Shown in pieces: positions 33,272 through 43,367 of a stretch of DNA of 55,690 nucleotides (its first letter is position 1; the number at the start of each line of letters is the position of its first letter). The notes below the pieces were generated by a model, which had not been told where the DNA came from, did no database searches, and saw only the letters and a program-made list of their open reading frames with translations. The stretch comes from Tissierellales bacterium (GTDB lineage: Bacteria; Bacillota; Clostridia; Tissierellales; Sedimentibacteraceae), in contig JAHDQO010000014.1 of assembly GCA_018433765.1 (NCBI GenBank), positions 1-55,690 of the forward strand, written 5' to 3'. A program made the position numbers and the translations under genes.

Positions 33272-34942
33272 CTATTTCTGCTCAATATATGCATTTCTAA
33301 AGAATTCCCATCCTAAAGGTGAAATGTGCATACCTTTAACGTGAGATTTAAGCAAATAAGTTTTAGTATAATAGTATATTGGCATTATAGGCATATCTTC
33401 CATTAACTTATCTTCTACTTGATGATAAAGCTCTGCTCTTTTAACTGAATCTTGTTCTTCTCTTGCAGCAAAAACCAATTCATCATACTCAGTACAAGCG
33501 TAATGAGGATAATTGTTTGGACCATCTGTTACCCATAAGTCAAATAATGAGCCTAAATCATTAAAATCTGAAAAATATCCATATCTTGCTATTTCATAGT
33601 CTCCTTGACCTACTGTGTCAATAAATACTTTCCATTCTTGGTTAGTTAAAGAAATATTGATGCCAAGGTTCTTTTTCCACATCGCTTGGATTGCTTCAGC
33701 AACAGCTTTATGGTTTTCGCTAGTATTATATTTAAAAGCAACTTCTGGGAATCCTTCTCCATCTGGATATCCTGCTTCTGCAAGAAGTTTTTTAGCTTTT
33801 TCAATATTTGCATTAATATCTATGTAAGGATCAACTTCTGTTCTAAAATCTTTACTCTTATCAACACCAGTCAAACCATAAGGCAAGAATCCTATTGCAG
33901 GATTTTCTTTACCCTGAGTAATAGTTTTAACCAATGCTTGTCTATCTATAGCTAATGATAATGCCTTTCTTACTCTCGCATCATCAAACGGTTTTTTATC
34001 TACATTAAAGCAATAATAGTAAGTACCTAATTGGTCAACAACTTTTGCATCACCAGATTCTACAAGATTAGGAATCTGAATAGAAGGTATGTTTGCCATA
34101 TAGTCTATCTTGTCAGTTTTGTATGCTGTCAATGAAGTATTTCCATCTGTAATCATAACTAGTTTTACTTGATCTATCTTAACACTGTCTTTGTCCCAGT
34201 AATAAGGATTCTTTTCTAATAAAATATATTCATTATGCTTCCATTCTTTTACTCTAAAAGGCCCATTACTTATGATTGTTTCAGGATCTTGTGACCAACC
34301 ATCAGGATCATTTTCTACTACATCTGCTTTAAGAGGTAGTAATAAATGCCATGCAACTAAATCCATGAAATATGGTACTGGATATTCTAGATTTATTTCT
34401 AGTGTATTTTCATCAATTACATTTACACCAACATCTTCTGCACTTGCATTGCCTTCATAGTAAGCTTTACCATTTTTAATACAATAAGCATGATATGCAT
34501 ATGATGAAGCAGTATTTGGATCCAATACTCTCATTATACCATATTTAACATCTTCAGCTGTAAGCGGAGTACCATCAGACCATTTAAGATTTTCTCTTAA
34601 ATGAAATGTATATTTAGTTCCATCATCAGATATATCCCATTTTTCAGCTATACCTTCTTCTGGTTTATCATTATCAAGATTTATCCTAGCTAATCCTTCA
34701 AAAATATTAAATATAACTGTTGAACCATCTGCAGCATTGTTTATTGCAGGATCAATAGTTCTTGGTTCAGCTGCAAGATTTGCAACTATAATACTTTCTT
34801 CTACTGTATTATTTTCTTCTGCTTGTTTTTCAGGTGCAGGTGTAGGTGTAGTATTAGTTTCTTTATTATTACACCCAACCGCAAGTGTTGCCAGCATAGC
34901 TATTACTAGCAATACTGATAAAATTTGTGATTTTTTTTTCAT
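33272..34942 (-). CDS. oppA: Oligopeptide ABC transporter substrate-binding lipoprotein
   Basis: 556 residues with a lipoprotein signal (lipobox AVGC, Cys24) and the family 5 extracellular solute-binding fold: EPRTIDPAINNAADGS, the KWSDGTPLTAEDVKYG signature, NGPFRVKEWKHNEYI and VRKALSLAIDRQALV. It captures oligopeptides outside the membrane and hands them to OppBC. It is last in the operon, 105 bp after oppF, and could be boosted from a secondary promoter or by differential mRNA stability. Confidence 0.92.
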   Translation of the reverse strand: MKKKSQILSVLLVIAMLATLAVGCNNKETNTTPTPAPEKQAEENNTVEESIIVANLAAEPRTIDPAINNAADGSTVIFNIFEGLARINLDNDKPEEGIAEKWDISDDGTKYTFHLRENLKWSDGTPLTAEDVKYGIMRVLDPNTASSYAYHAYCIKNGKAYYEGNASAEDVGVNVIDENTLEINLEYPVPYFMDLVAWHLLLPLKADVVENDPDGWSQDPETIISNGPFRVKEWKHNEYILLEKNPYYWDKDSVKIDQVKLVMITDGNTSLTAYKTDKIDYMANIPSIQIPNLVESGDAKVVDQLGTYYYCFNVDKKPFDDARVRKALSLAIDRQALVKTITQGKENPAIGFLPYGLTGVDKSKDFRTEVDPYIDINANIEKAKKLLAEAGYPDGEGFPEVAFKYNTSENHKAVAEAIQAMWKKNLGINISLTNQEWKVFIDTVGQGDYEIARYGYFSDFNDLGSLFDLWVTDGPNNYPHYACTEYDELVFAAREEQDSVKRAELYHQVEDKLMEDMPIMPIYYYTKTYLLKSHVKGMHISPLGWEFFRNAYIEQK

Positions 34943-35047
34943 TTTTAAAACTCCTCTCTTAATTATAACATTTTGTATAATTTATATCCTATAGACTAAT
35001 TAACTAATTAATCTACCAGAATCAAATTAATTTAATATAAGATATAC

Positions 35048-36016
35048 TTAAAATAAATGACAAGCAATCTTATGATTATTTCCTAAGTCCTTTAACACCG
35101 GCTGCTCTTCAGTACATATTTTCTTTTTGTATTTACATCTAGGATGAAACTTACATCCTCGTGGAGGTTTAATAGGACTTGGAACCTCGCCTTCCAGCAT
35201 AATTCGTTTCTTTTTCTTAGATTTGTCTGGGTCTGGAATAGGGATAGCTGAAAGTAAAGCTTTAGTATATGGATGCTGAGGGTTCATATACAATTCATTG
35301 CTTTCAGCTACTTCAACCATATTCCCCAAATACATAACTGCAATTTTATTACTTATATGTTTTACCATAGATAAGTCATGCGCTATAAATAAATAAGTTA
35401 AATTATATTTTTTCTGCAAATCCTCTAATGTATTTATTATTTGTGCCTGTATTGATACATCTAAGGCAGATATAGGTTCATCACATATGATAAATTTTGG
35501 TTCAACTGCTAATGCTCTAGCAATACCAACTCTCTGCCTCTGTCCTCCTGAAAATTCATGAGGATATCTATTAGCCTGCTCTGAATTGAGTCCAACAATG
35601 TCCAATAGTTCTTTAATCTTTTCTCTTCTTTCATTTTCATTATACATTTTATGTACTACCATAGACTCTCTAATTATATCTGATACAGTCATTCTAGGAT
35701 TTAACGATGCATAAGGATCTTGGAAAATCATCTGCATCTTCCTTCGTATAGACATCATTTCTCTGTTAGTTAAATTTGTTATATCTTTATCTTCATAGTA
35801 TATTTTACCTTCTGTAGGCTCATATAGTTTAATAACAGTTCTGCCGGTAGTTGTTTTTCCGCATCCGCTTTCACCTACAAGACCTAGTGTCTCACCTGAT
35901 TTAATGCTAAAACTTACATTATCAACAGCTTTAACGTAATTTATTTTTTTACCTAAAATTCCTTTTCGTATAGGAAAGTATTTCTTCAAATTTTCTACTC
36001 TTACCAAATCTCCCAT
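35048..36016 (-). CDS. oppF: Oligopeptide ABC transporter ATP-binding protein
   Basis: 322 residues. Walker A GESGCGKTT, signature FSGGQRQRVGIARAL, Walker B FIICDEPISALD, and a C-terminal Cys-containing extension (GCKFHPRCKYKKKIC) of the oligopeptide_HPY type, which in related proteins can hold an iron-sulfur cluster. The TAG stop of oppD is directly followed by this ATG, so translation is coupled. It powers peptide import with OppD. Confidence 0.93.
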   Translation of the reverse strand: MGDLVRVENLKKYFPIRKGILGKKINYVKAVDNVSFSIKSGETLGLVGESGCGKTTTGRTVIKLYEPTEGKIYYEDKDITNLTNREMMSIRRKMQMIFQDPYASLNPRMTVSDIIRESMVVHKMYNENERREKIKELLDIVGLNSEQANRYPHEFSGGQRQRVGIARALAVEPKFIICDEPISALDVSIQAQIINTLEDLQKKYNLTYLFIAHDLSMVKHISNKIAVMYLGNMVEVAESNELYMNPQHPYTKALLSAIPIPDPDKSKKKKRIMLEGEVPSPIKPPRGCKFHPRCKYKKKICTEEQPVLKDLGNNHKIACHLF

Positions 36017-37012
36017 CTATATCACCTTTCCTTTAGCTCTTGCTTCTTTATTTAAAAGCCAGCATCTAGCTTTCTGTCCATTTTCAAACTCCATTAAATC
36101 TGGATTCTTCATGAGACAAATTTTCATTGTATTTGGACATCTAGGACTAAAAGGACAGCCTTTAGGAAGATTTAAAAGGTCTGGAGGTTGTCCATCAATC
36201 GGGATTAATTTTTCCTTAATCAACTTGTCTGGATTTGGTACAGACCTCAAAAGTCCCTTAGTATACGGATGCTTAGGATTATAAAATATATCTCTAGTAC
36301 TGCCTTTTTCAACCATATTTCCACCATACATTACCATAATTTCATCTGCAATATCTGCTACCACTCCAAGATCATGAGTAATAATAATAATGGATGTATC
36401 TAATTCACTTTGAAGTCTTTTCATTAAATCTAATATTTGTGCTTGTATTGTAACATCTAGTGCTGTAGTAGGTTCATCTGCAATCAGCAGTTGTGGATTA
36501 CAAGAAACTGCTATTGCAATCATAACTCTCTGCCTCATTCCTCCTGAAAATTCATGGGGATAGTTATTTAATCTATTTTTTGGATCTGGAATACCAACTT
36601 CACTAAGAAGCTCTACAGCCTTTTTTTCAGCTTGCCTTCTTGACATGTTTTTATGTTTTATTAAAGATTCACATATTTGATATCCTACAGTTAAAACAGG
36701 ATTTAATGAGGTCATAGGGTCTTGAAATATCATACCAATTTTATTACCTCTTAAAGTCTGCATATAGTCTTCTTTTTTATCTACAACATCTTCACCATTA
36801 AACAATATACTGCCTTCTTTAATTTTCCCATTAGTTCCTAATAACTTTACAATTGACAGCATAGTAACACTTTTACCGCTTCCTGATTCACCTACAATTC
36901 CTAATGTACTGCCTTTTCTTACAGAAAAATCCAACCCATTTACTGCCTTAACTTCTCCTGCCATAGTATAAAAGGAAGTATGAAGATTTGTAACTTCTAA
37001 AATATTATCCAT
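36017..37012 (-). CDS. oppD: Oligopeptide ABC transporter ATP-binding protein
   Basis: 331 residues. Walker [10 protein letters not shown], signature [15 protein letters not shown], Walker [13 protein letters not shown], and the Cys-rich C-terminal extension ([15 protein letters not shown]). AGGTGAT precedes the start. It forms a heterodimer with OppF. Confidence 0.93.
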   Translation of the reverse strand: MDNILEVTNLHTSFYTMAGEVKAVNGLDFSVRKGSTLGIVGESGSGKSVTMLSIVKLLGTNGKIKEGSILFNGEDVVDKKEDYMQTLRGNKIGMIFQDPMTSLNPVLTVGYQICESLIKHKNMSRRQAEKKAVELLSEVGIPDPKNRLNNYPHEFSGGMRQRVMIAIAVSCNPQLLIADEPTTALDVTIQAQILDLMKRLQSELDTSIIIITHDLGVVADIADEIMVMYGGNMVEKGSTRDIFYNPKHPYTKGLLRSVPNPDKLIKEKLIPIDGQPPDLLNLPKGCPFSPRCPNTMKICLMKNPDLMEFENGQKARCWLLNKEARAKGKVI

Positions 37013-37022
37013 GTAATATCAC

Positions 37023-37952
37023 CTACTTTCTCAATTTAGGATCTAACGCATCTCTCAATCCATCTCCTAGGAAATTAAATCCTAAAATAGTAATACATAT
37101 AGCCGCTGCTGGAAAAAACAGCTGATATGGGAATAGACTCAACGAAGAAATAGAATCATTTACTAATACACCCCAACTAGCTTTAGGAGCAGATACACCC
37201 AATCCTATAAAGCTTAAAAATGCTTCTGTAAATATAGCACTTGGTATTGATAATGTTAAAGTAACTATTATTGGTCCCATTGCATTTGGAAGTATATGTC
37301 TTAACAATATTCTTCTTTGTGATGTTCCCAAAACTTTAGCGGCCAATATAAACTCCTCTTGTTTAATTCTTAATACCTCCGAACGTACTATACGAGCCAT
37401 GCCTACCCAATATGAAATACCTAAAGTAATATAGATACTTTTCAGCCCGGAACCTATAATTACCATAAGTAGAATAACATAAATCATAGTAGGTATACTG
37501 TATAATATGTCAACTATTCTCATCATAATATTATCAACAGCGCCGCCTTTTAAACCTGCTATACCACCGTATATTACTCCGATAGTAAGATTTATAATAC
37601 TTGCTACCAATCCTATACTTAAGGATATTCTGGCACCATACATGACCCTAACAAAAATATCTCTTCCAAATTGGTCAGTTCCAAAAGGATGAGACAATAC
37701 AGGCGCTTGATTTGAAAGATCAAAATTTTGCTCATCATATTCATATGGAGAAATAAGCGGACCAAATATTGCTAAAAGAGTTACTATTATAATAATTACA
37801 AGACCGGCTAAAGCCATTTTATCTTTTTTTAATCTTCGCCATGTATCCTGCCAATAAGTTAGACTTGGCTGTAAACATTCATTTTTTAATTTTTCTTCTT
37901 TATTAACGTCTTCAAAAAGTTCATCATCTAGCTCTAAGTATTTTGTTTCCAT
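37023..37952 (-). CDS. oppC: Oligopeptide ABC transporter permease
   Basis: 309 residues. An acidic cytosolic N-terminus (about 1-45) precedes six membrane helices of the BPD_transp_1 type. The DPP-type motif HPFGTDQFGRDIF is followed by the EAA loop region REFILAAKVLGTSQRRILLRH-like segment (EEFILAAKVLG). Its start has AGGAGTG upstream. It pairs with OppB to form the channel. Confidence 0.92.
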   Translation of the reverse strand: METKYLELDDELFEDVNKEEKLKNECLQPSLTYWQDTWRRLKKDKMALAGLVIIIIVTLLAIFGPLISPYEYDEQNFDLSNQAPVLSHPFGTDQFGRDIFVRVMYGARISLSIGLVASIINLTIGVIYGGIAGLKGGAVDNIMMRIVDILYSIPTMIYVILLMVIIGSGLKSIYITLGISYWVGMARIVRSEVLRIKQEEFILAAKVLGTSQRRILLRHILPNAMGPIIVTLTLSIPSAIFTEAFLSFIGLGVSAPKASWGVLVNDSISSLSLFPYQLFFPAAAICITILGFNFLGDGLRDALDPKLRK

Positions 37953-37964
37953 TATTTCACTCCT

Positions 37965-38885
37965 TTAACTATCAAGCTTTATCCTAGGATCAATAAATCC
38001 ATAGCAAATATCTATTAAAAAATTAATTATTATAAGAAACGTACTATAAAACACAGTAACACCAATAATCATAGTATAATCTCTATTTTGAATACTAGTT
38101 ACAAAATGAGTTCCAAGACCGGGTACTCCAAATATCTGTTCTACAACAAAGCTTCCTGTCAAAATACCTGCTGTTAAAGGTCCTAAATATGTAAGCAGTG
38201 GAATCAAAGTATTTTTTAAAGCATGTATATAAATTACAACTCTCTCAACTAAACCTTTTGACCTAGCTGTTCTTATATAATCCTGTTGTATAACTTCTAG
38301 CATACTTGATCTAACAAGTCGTGAAATAAAAGCCATTGGATATCCTGCTAAAGTCACTGCTGGCAGTATAGAAGTAGAAATTCCTTCCCACAATCCTACT
38401 GTAAATATGCCGAGTTTTAATGCAAAAACATATATGAGGAAAGTAGCTATAACAAAATTTGGTACAGTAACCCCTATTGTAGCAATGAGCATAACTGTAT
38501 TATCCTGCCATTTTCCCCGTCTAAGGGCTGATATTATACCTATAGGTATTCCTATAGCTAGTGAAATTAGAATAGCTAGCACTCCTATAAATGCAGAAAT
38601 TGGAAAACTTTCACCTATTATTTCATTTACTGTTCTACCAGCATATCTGTAAGATGGACCTAAATCTAATCTTGCAAGATTTTTTAAATAATCAAAATAC
38701 TGTTCGTACAGTGGATCATTCATATTATAGCGTTCCATAACTTTTTCCATTACCTCAGGAGGTATTGCCTTTTCATCTGTAAACGGTCCACCAGGTATAG
38801 CCCTTATAAGAAAAAAAGTTATGGTGATAACTACAAATAAAGTAATAACACTTGACTTAAATCTTTTTAAAATGTATCTAGTCAC
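37965..38885 (-). CDS. oppB: Oligopeptide ABC transporter permease
   Basis: 306 residues starting at GTG 38885, which has GGAGAGG at the right distance; the longer ATG frame (38933) has none. The N-terminal helix VTRYILKRFKSSVITLFVV, the IPGGPF segment and the EAA motif region QQDYIRTARSKGL are those of OppB/DppB permeases. It is first in the opp operon, about 175 bp downstream of the sigma-54 start site. Confidence 0.9.
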   Translation of the reverse strand: MTRYILKRFKSSVITLFVVITITFFLIRAIPGGPFTDEKAIPPEVMEKVMERYNMNDPLYEQYFDYLKNLARLDLGPSYRYAGRTVNEIIGESFPISAFIGVLAILISLAIGIPIGIISALRRGKWQDNTVMLIATIGVTVPNFVIATFLIYVFALKLGIFTVGLWEGISTSILPAVTLAGYPMAFISRLVRSSMLEVIQQDYIRTARSKGLVERVVIYIHALKNTLIPLLTYLGPLTAGILTGSFVVEQIFGVPGLGTHFVTSIQNRDYTMIIGVTVFYSTFLIIINFLIDICYGFIDPRIKLDS

Positions 38886-39072
38886 TTTTATCCTCTCCTT
38901 TTGTTTTGTGTAAAATTCTATATGAAAATGCATCTTTTTATGCTTATAATTACTGTCTGTAATGGAAAAATAACAAGTAGTTTTTTAAATATGTATGTTT
39001 CATTAGAAAATCTGCTTATGTAGAATTGTTCGTCAATGAATTTGATTGTATATTATTCCATTCTACTAACTA

Positions 39073-39088
39073 AGCAAAAATCATGCCA
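39073..39088 (-). promoter_or_regulatory. Sigma-54 promoter of the oppBCDFA operon
   Basis: The minus strand reads TGGCATG-ATTT-TTGCT, a full match to TGGCAYR-N4-TTGCW with GG-N10-GC. The start is predicted near 39062. The long leader of about 175 nt may hold further control. Confidence 0.9.
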
Positions 39089-39097
39089 TGCAAAACG

Positions 39098-39180
39098 ACC
39101 TTATATTTAAGTCTTATATAAGGTTTTTTACAGTTTTTAACTGATATTAGGTTGTTTATAATAACCTATAATCACCTAAT
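39098..39180 (-). promoter_or_regulatory. Inverted repeats upstream of the opp sigma-54 promoter (probable activator sites)
   Basis: TAGGTT-N9-AACCTA (39148-39168) plus a third half-site CACCTAAT (39173-39180) lie 60-100 bp upstream of the promoter and overlap the activator stop codon. ACCTTATAT-N9-ATATAAGGT (39098-39124) lies between. It may be a second site or a weak terminator of the activator gene. Confidence 0.55.
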
Positions 39181-41193
39181 AGAGTTATTATCATTTATAT
39201 GATTAAGTATAATTTTGCCTAAATATGTTATTTCACAACCTCCTCTAGTATTATTAATAACAATATATTTATGATTATTTAAATTTTTTAATATAGTTCT
39301 AATTTTATTTTCACTCAAATTTTTCTCTATTGAATTTAAAATTTTACAAATCTTATATCTACCTATTTTTGGATTATCATTTATAATACTTAGTATACTG
39401 TATTCATATTCAGTGATAGTTTGAGCAGACTTTAATCCTGTTTTTATCATGTATTTAGGAAGTTCACATAGTTCTATCTTTTTTGCTCCTTTTATACAAA
39501 AACAATACTCTACTAAATTTTTTATCTCTCTAACATTACCTTTAAAATCATAGTCCATAAGATAATTTATTGTTTCTTCCGTACAAACATCTTCCATTCT
39601 CATATCACAATCATTAAAATAATCTTTAATAAAATAATTAAAAATAACAGGTATATCACTTTTTCTACGTCTTATAGGAATAGTATCTATAGGCATAACA
39701 TTTATTCTATAAAACAAATCCTCTCTAAATAAACCTTTTGACACCATATCATATAGATTTTTATTAGTAGCTGCTATAAATCTAACATCTATAGGTATTC
39801 TTTCAGAACTGCCTATTTTCCTTATTTCTTTTTCCTGTAGTACTCTTAATAACCTAACTTGGAAGTCTAAAGGTGCATCACCTATTTCATCAAAAAATAT
39901 GGTTCCTTTATGAGCCATTTCAAAAAGGCCTTTACTTCCTCCCTTAACAGCACCTGTAAATGATCCTTCTTCATATCCAAATAATTCACTATCTAAAAGA
40001 CTAGGCTGAATAGCTGCAAAATTAACAGGAATAAAAGGATAGTCCTTTCTTAAAGAATTATAATGAATAGATTGTGCTATTATTTCTTTTCCAGTACCAC
40101 TTTCACCTTGAATTAATACGCAGGATTCATTATTAGATATTTTTTTAGCTATTTCTAACATATCTAAAGTGGTTTTATCTTTAGTAATATAATCTTCAAA
40201 TGAATATTTTTTCAGAGTTCCTTTATAATCAAATTTCTTTCTTATGATATATTCTTTCTTATTTATACTTCCAGTATAATTAACATGTATTAAATATGAT
40301 TTTTCTCTAAATTCATATACTTCGTAGCTTATTATAAGAATATCCTTTTTATTTTTATTTTTAATAACTTTACTTTCCTGAATAATCTCATCTAAATCAA
40401 AATTAATATCATTGTCTTCAAAAATATCAAGTAAGTTTTTTTCAATTATATTTGAATCTGATATGCATAAAATTTGTCTAAACTTATCATTAGCCATTTT
40501 GACTATTCCTTTATCATTTATAAGACAGACACCTTCATCAATACATTTGAAAATATTATTAAGTACCTGCTGTGTATTAAATAACTTTTCTACCTGCAAG
40601 TTAAAATTGTTAGCTGCTTTAGTAAAGCTTTTAAGATAATCTTTAGTAAGAGTATTAATTAATTTAATTGGTAAATTAAGTCTGTAAGCAATTTCACTAA
40701 TATCAGAAATATTAGGCACTCTACATCCTAAATCTATAATTTTATCTATATGTTTAGGTGCATATTTAGCTTCTCCAGCAGTAATAGCAACTGTAATATT
40801 GGTATCAACTTTACATCCTGGATAAAAGGGGATTATATTAAAATAGAAAACACCCATTTCCTTTATTTGCTGTAGCGCCTCGTCAACTAAATTATTATCG
40901 TTAACAAAATATACATTTGAATTTGGCTCTATATCAAATATCCTATCTATTTTCTTATAATTAAAAGTTCTATGACAAAATATTATTTTATCATTGTTTA
41001 TGTACTGTTCTGGTGTTCTACTCGTTGGCTGACCCGGCCAAATAATTAACTCGTATTTTTTTTCTTTTTCTTCATCTAATTCTGACATTAGGCAGCTATC
41101 TATATTTACATATTCGTAAAATATATTATGAAGATATTCGTGCATTGCATCTTTTGTAGGATTGTTTGTCGCAACTACTAAAACACTTTTCAT
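39172..41193 (-). CDS. Sigma-54-dependent activator of the peptide-use genes
   Basis: 673 residues. The first 200 form a sensory region I cannot assign. A PAS-like domain follows (about 205-310). The AAA+ domain has Walker A GESGTGKE (363-370), the sigma-54 loop as GSFTGA (410-415) instead of GAFTGA, and Walker B IFFDEI. The C-terminal 75 residues look like a winged helix rather than the usual Fis-type helix-turn-helix. AGGAGG precedes the start. The gene sits between two sigma-54 promoters, for opp on one side and an M42 aminopeptidase on the other, so it probably activates both, sensing a peptide or amino acid signal. Confidence 0.88.
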   Translation of the reverse strand: MKSVLVVATNNPTKDAMHEYLHNIFYEYVNIDSCLMSELDEEKEKKYELIIWPGQPTSRTPEQYINNDKIIFCHRTFNYKKIDRIFDIEPNSNVYFVNDNNLVDEALQQIKEMGVFYFNIIPFYPGCKVDTNITVAITAGEAKYAPKHIDKIIDLGCRVPNISDISEIAYRLNLPIKLINTLTKDYLKSFTKAANNFNLQVEKLFNTQQVLNNIFKCIDEGVCLINDKGIVKMANDKFRQILCISDSNIIEKNLLDIFEDNDINFDLDEIIQESKVIKNKNKKDILIISYEVYEFREKSYLIHVNYTGSINKKEYIIRKKFDYKGTLKKYSFEDYITKDKTTLDMLEIAKKISNNESCVLIQGESGTGKEIIAQSIHYNSLRKDYPFIPVNFAAIQPSLLDSELFGYEEGSFTGAVKGGSKGLFEMAHKGTIFFDEIGDAPLDFQVRLLRVLQEKEIRKIGSSERIPIDVRFIAATNKNLYDMVSKGLFREDLFYRINVMPIDTIPIRRRKSDIPVIFNYFIKDYFNDCDMRMEDVCTEETINYLMDYDFKGNVREIKNLVEYCFCIKGAKKIELCELPKYMIKTGLKSAQTITEYEYSILSIINDNPKIGRYKICKILNSIEKNLSENKIRTILKNLNNHKYIVINNTRGGCEITYLGKIILNHINDNNSIR

Positions 41194-41299
41194 TATGTGT
41201 TCCTCCTATCATATACAATTAGTATTTTTATATTATTTTTATGCATTTTCATATAATACCACTATACAGTAATTAATAAAAGAGCTGAAATTATTATTT

Positions 41300-41315
41300 T
41301 GGCAAGGATTTTGCA
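41300..41315 (+). promoter_or_regulatory. Sigma-54 promoter of the M42 aminopeptidase
   Basis: TGGCAAG-GATT-TTGCA with GG-N10-GC spacing. The start is near 41326, 25 bp before the ATG, with AGGAGG between. It diverges from the activator gene. No copy of the TAGGTT-N9-AACCTA motif is obvious in this short region. Confidence 0.87.
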
Positions 41316-41350
41316 TATAATCTTATAAAAAATCTAATAGGAGGTATAAT

Positions 41351-42415
41351 ATGGATTCATTAAAAATGATAAAAGATTTAAGCAATTGTTACGGTGCTCC
41401 GGGATTTGAAGATAATGTTTTAGAAGTAGTTAATAATTATAAAGGTAATTTATCTTTCAAAAAAGATTCTCTTATGAATTGCTATTTAAATTTAGCTGAG
41501 AAAGAAAATAATAAAATGACAGTAATGCTAGATGCACATTTAGATGAAGTAGCCTTTATGGTTCAATCGATAGCAGAAAACGGACTTATTAACTTTATCC
41601 CTCTAGGCGGTTGGGTTGCACATAATGTACCAGCTCATCTAGTAATGATAAAAACACAAGAAAATAAATATGTAAAAGGAGTTGTAACTTCTAAACCACC
41701 TCACTTTATGACTGCTCAAGAAAGAGAAAAGAAAATTGAAATGTCTGATCTTCAAATAGATGTAGGAGCTACTTCTAGAGACGAAGTAATTAATGAATTT
41801 AAAATAAGTGTTGGTGCACCAATAGTTCCATATGTTAACTTTGAATACAATGAAAGAAATGGAATTATGATGGGTAAAGCATTTGACAATAGATTAGGTT
41901 GTGCAGCTGTTATAGATGCATTGAAAAAACTTGAAAATGAAAATTTACAAGTTAACACAGTAGGAGCATTAGCAGCACAAGAAGAGGTTGGAACAAGAGG
42001 AGCTCAAATAACTTCAAATACCGTAAAACCAGACATAGCCATAGTGTTTGAAGGAAGCCCAGCAGATGATGTATACAGAAATGAATATACTATGCAGTGC
42101 GGACTTAATTATGGACCTCAAATAAGACATAGAGACAGTTCTTACATATCTAATCATAAATTTATAACTTTTGCAAAAAAAATTGCAGCTGAAAATAATA
42201 TAACCTGCCAACATGCCGTTAGACTTTCAGGAGGTACAAATGCAGGTAAAATTCATATCTCAAATGAAGGTGTACCTACATTAGTTCTTGGTATACCTAC
42301 TAGATATGCACATACACATTATTGTTATTCATCTTATAAAGACTTTAATAATACCGTTGATTTAGCTGTAGAAATTATTAAAAACATAGATAATAAAATA
42401 ATTAGCTCATTCTAG
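41351..42415 (+). CDS. M42-family metallo-aminopeptidase
   Basis: 354 residues of the cobalt- or zinc-dependent M42 (PepA/FrvX/TET) family, cytosolic aminopeptidases that often assemble as large tetrahedral dodecamers. Metal and catalytic residues are visible in MLDAHLDEVAFMV (His, Asp), GKAFDNRLGC (bridging Asp), AAQEEVGTRGA (paired Glu), FEGSPADDV (Asp) and RYAHTHYCYSSYKD (His). With the neighbouring peptide importer it would break down imported peptides. It is transcribed from its own sigma-54 promoter and followed by a strong terminator. Confidence 0.92.
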   Translation: MDSLKMIKDLSNCYGAPGFEDNVLEVVNNYKGNLSFKKDSLMNCYLNLAEKENNKMTVMLDAHLDEVAFMVQSIAENGLINFIPLGGWVAHNVPAHLVMIKTQENKYVKGVVTSKPPHFMTAQEREKKIEMSDLQIDVGATSRDEVINEFKISVGAPIVPYVNFEYNERNGIMMGKAFDNRLGCAAVIDALKKLENENLQVNTVGALAAQEEVGTRGAQITSNTVKPDIAIVFEGSPADDVYRNEYTMQCGLNYGPQIRHRDSSYISNHKFITFAKKIAAENNITCQHAVRLSGGTNAGKIHISNEGVPTLVLGIPTRYAHTHYCYSSYKDFNNTVDLAVEIIKNIDNKIISSF

Positions 42416-42428
42416 TAAAAATAAAACT

Positions 42429-42457
42429 AATGGACTTGCTAAAAGCAAGTCCATTTT
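42429..42457 (+). terminator. Terminator of the M42 peptidase gene
   Basis: A 12-bp perfect stem AATGGACTTGCT/AGCAAGTCCATT with a 3-nt loop, followed by TT. Confidence 0.85.
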
Positions 42458-42470
42458 ACACTTTAAGGGA

Positions 42471-42487
42471 CGGTACTTTTTTGATGA
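42471..42487 (+). repeat. Short dispersed motif GGACGGTACTTTTTTG (also at 54304-54319)
   Basis: Sixteen identical bases occur here and again at about 54304, in both cases downstream of a gene. GGGACGGT-type motifs are recurrent intergenic scars in clostridial genomes. No hairpin partner is seen at either copy. Confidence 0.5.
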
Positions 42488-42587
42488 AAATTTATATATG
42501 TAATTTTATCATTACTTCTTAAAAATTAGTTAGAATCTACAATCTGTAACTTAATTATGTATATAATTATAAAAAACTTCAAGAAAT

Positions 42588-43367
42588 CTACTCTTCTGTA
42601 TTAAATATAGATTCACTCCATTTTTCACCAGCAAATTTTAAATAATCTACAATCTCTTTATATTTTATTTCAAATTGTGCATATCCTCCTATTGAATGTT
42701 CTGTTGGAATTGTTAATCCAAGAGAATCCTTAGTCATATAACTAAACACACTCCCCATATTTTCCTCACTGTCAGCATCAATAAAGCTTTTTTCCGCTAC
42801 ATCATAAGTTCTGCAATGACTCAATTCTGACTCTTCTTGTTCCGGCCATATCAGTTTGAAATCTCCATTAACAAACATTTCAATTAGTCCTTCATCAATA
42901 TCAACTATGTCTACTAATCTTAATCTATTACCCGTCTGCATATCAATATTTGTTGTATAAAACAACTTATGAGGGTGCGGCGCCATTTCAAGATCAGCTA
43001 CTCCAACATAATGAATGCTTAAAAAATATTCATTTTCTAAAGAAATACTATATTTAACATCTAAATCTAAATGACCTAAATCCTCATCATTATATTCATT
43101 ATATATTTTTAGAGCTTCAGACTTTATTCTATCATTTATCTTTTTTTCCATTACTTCATTTTCTATTCCTGAAACTTTTGGATACTGGATATTTATATCA
43201 TCATTAACTTCTTCTTTTACATAAGTCATCGTTGAAATTTCATAGCCACCATCAATATGTTGATCTGATTTGTCTTTGGGTTTAGTGCTAATTTCAGTTT
43301 TGCTACAACCACTAAAACAAATTGCAAACATTAAAATACTAATTAAAACAATAATTCTTTTTTTCAT
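42588..43367 (-). CDS. Lipoprotein with DUF4163/RsiV-like domains
   Basis: 259 residues with a lipoprotein signal peptide (lipobox CFSGC, Cys21). The rest matches the DUF4163 plus DUF3298 (RsiV-type) layout: INIQYPKVSGIEN..., and LFYTTNIDMQTGNRLRLVDIV followed by a C-terminal beta-rich domain with GYAQFEIKYKEIVDYL. RsiV is a lysozyme-binding anti-sigma factor in bacilli, but this protein has only the extracellular part and no cytosolic anti-sigma segment or nearby sigma factor. It is probably a surface ligand-binding lipoprotein of unknown role. Confidence 0.75.
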   Translation of the reverse strand: MKKRIIVLISILMFAICFSGCSKTEISTKPKDKSDQHIDGGYEISTMTYVKEEVNDDINIQYPKVSGIENEVMEKKINDRIKSEALKIYNEYNDEDLGHLDLDVKYSISLENEYFLSIHYVGVADLEMAPHPHKLFYTTNIDMQTGNRLRLVDIVDIDEGLIEMFVNGDFKLIWPEQEESELSHCRTYDVAEKSFIDADSEENMGSVFSYMTKDSLGLTIPTEHSIGGYAQFEIKYKEIVDYLKFAGEKWSESIFNTEE

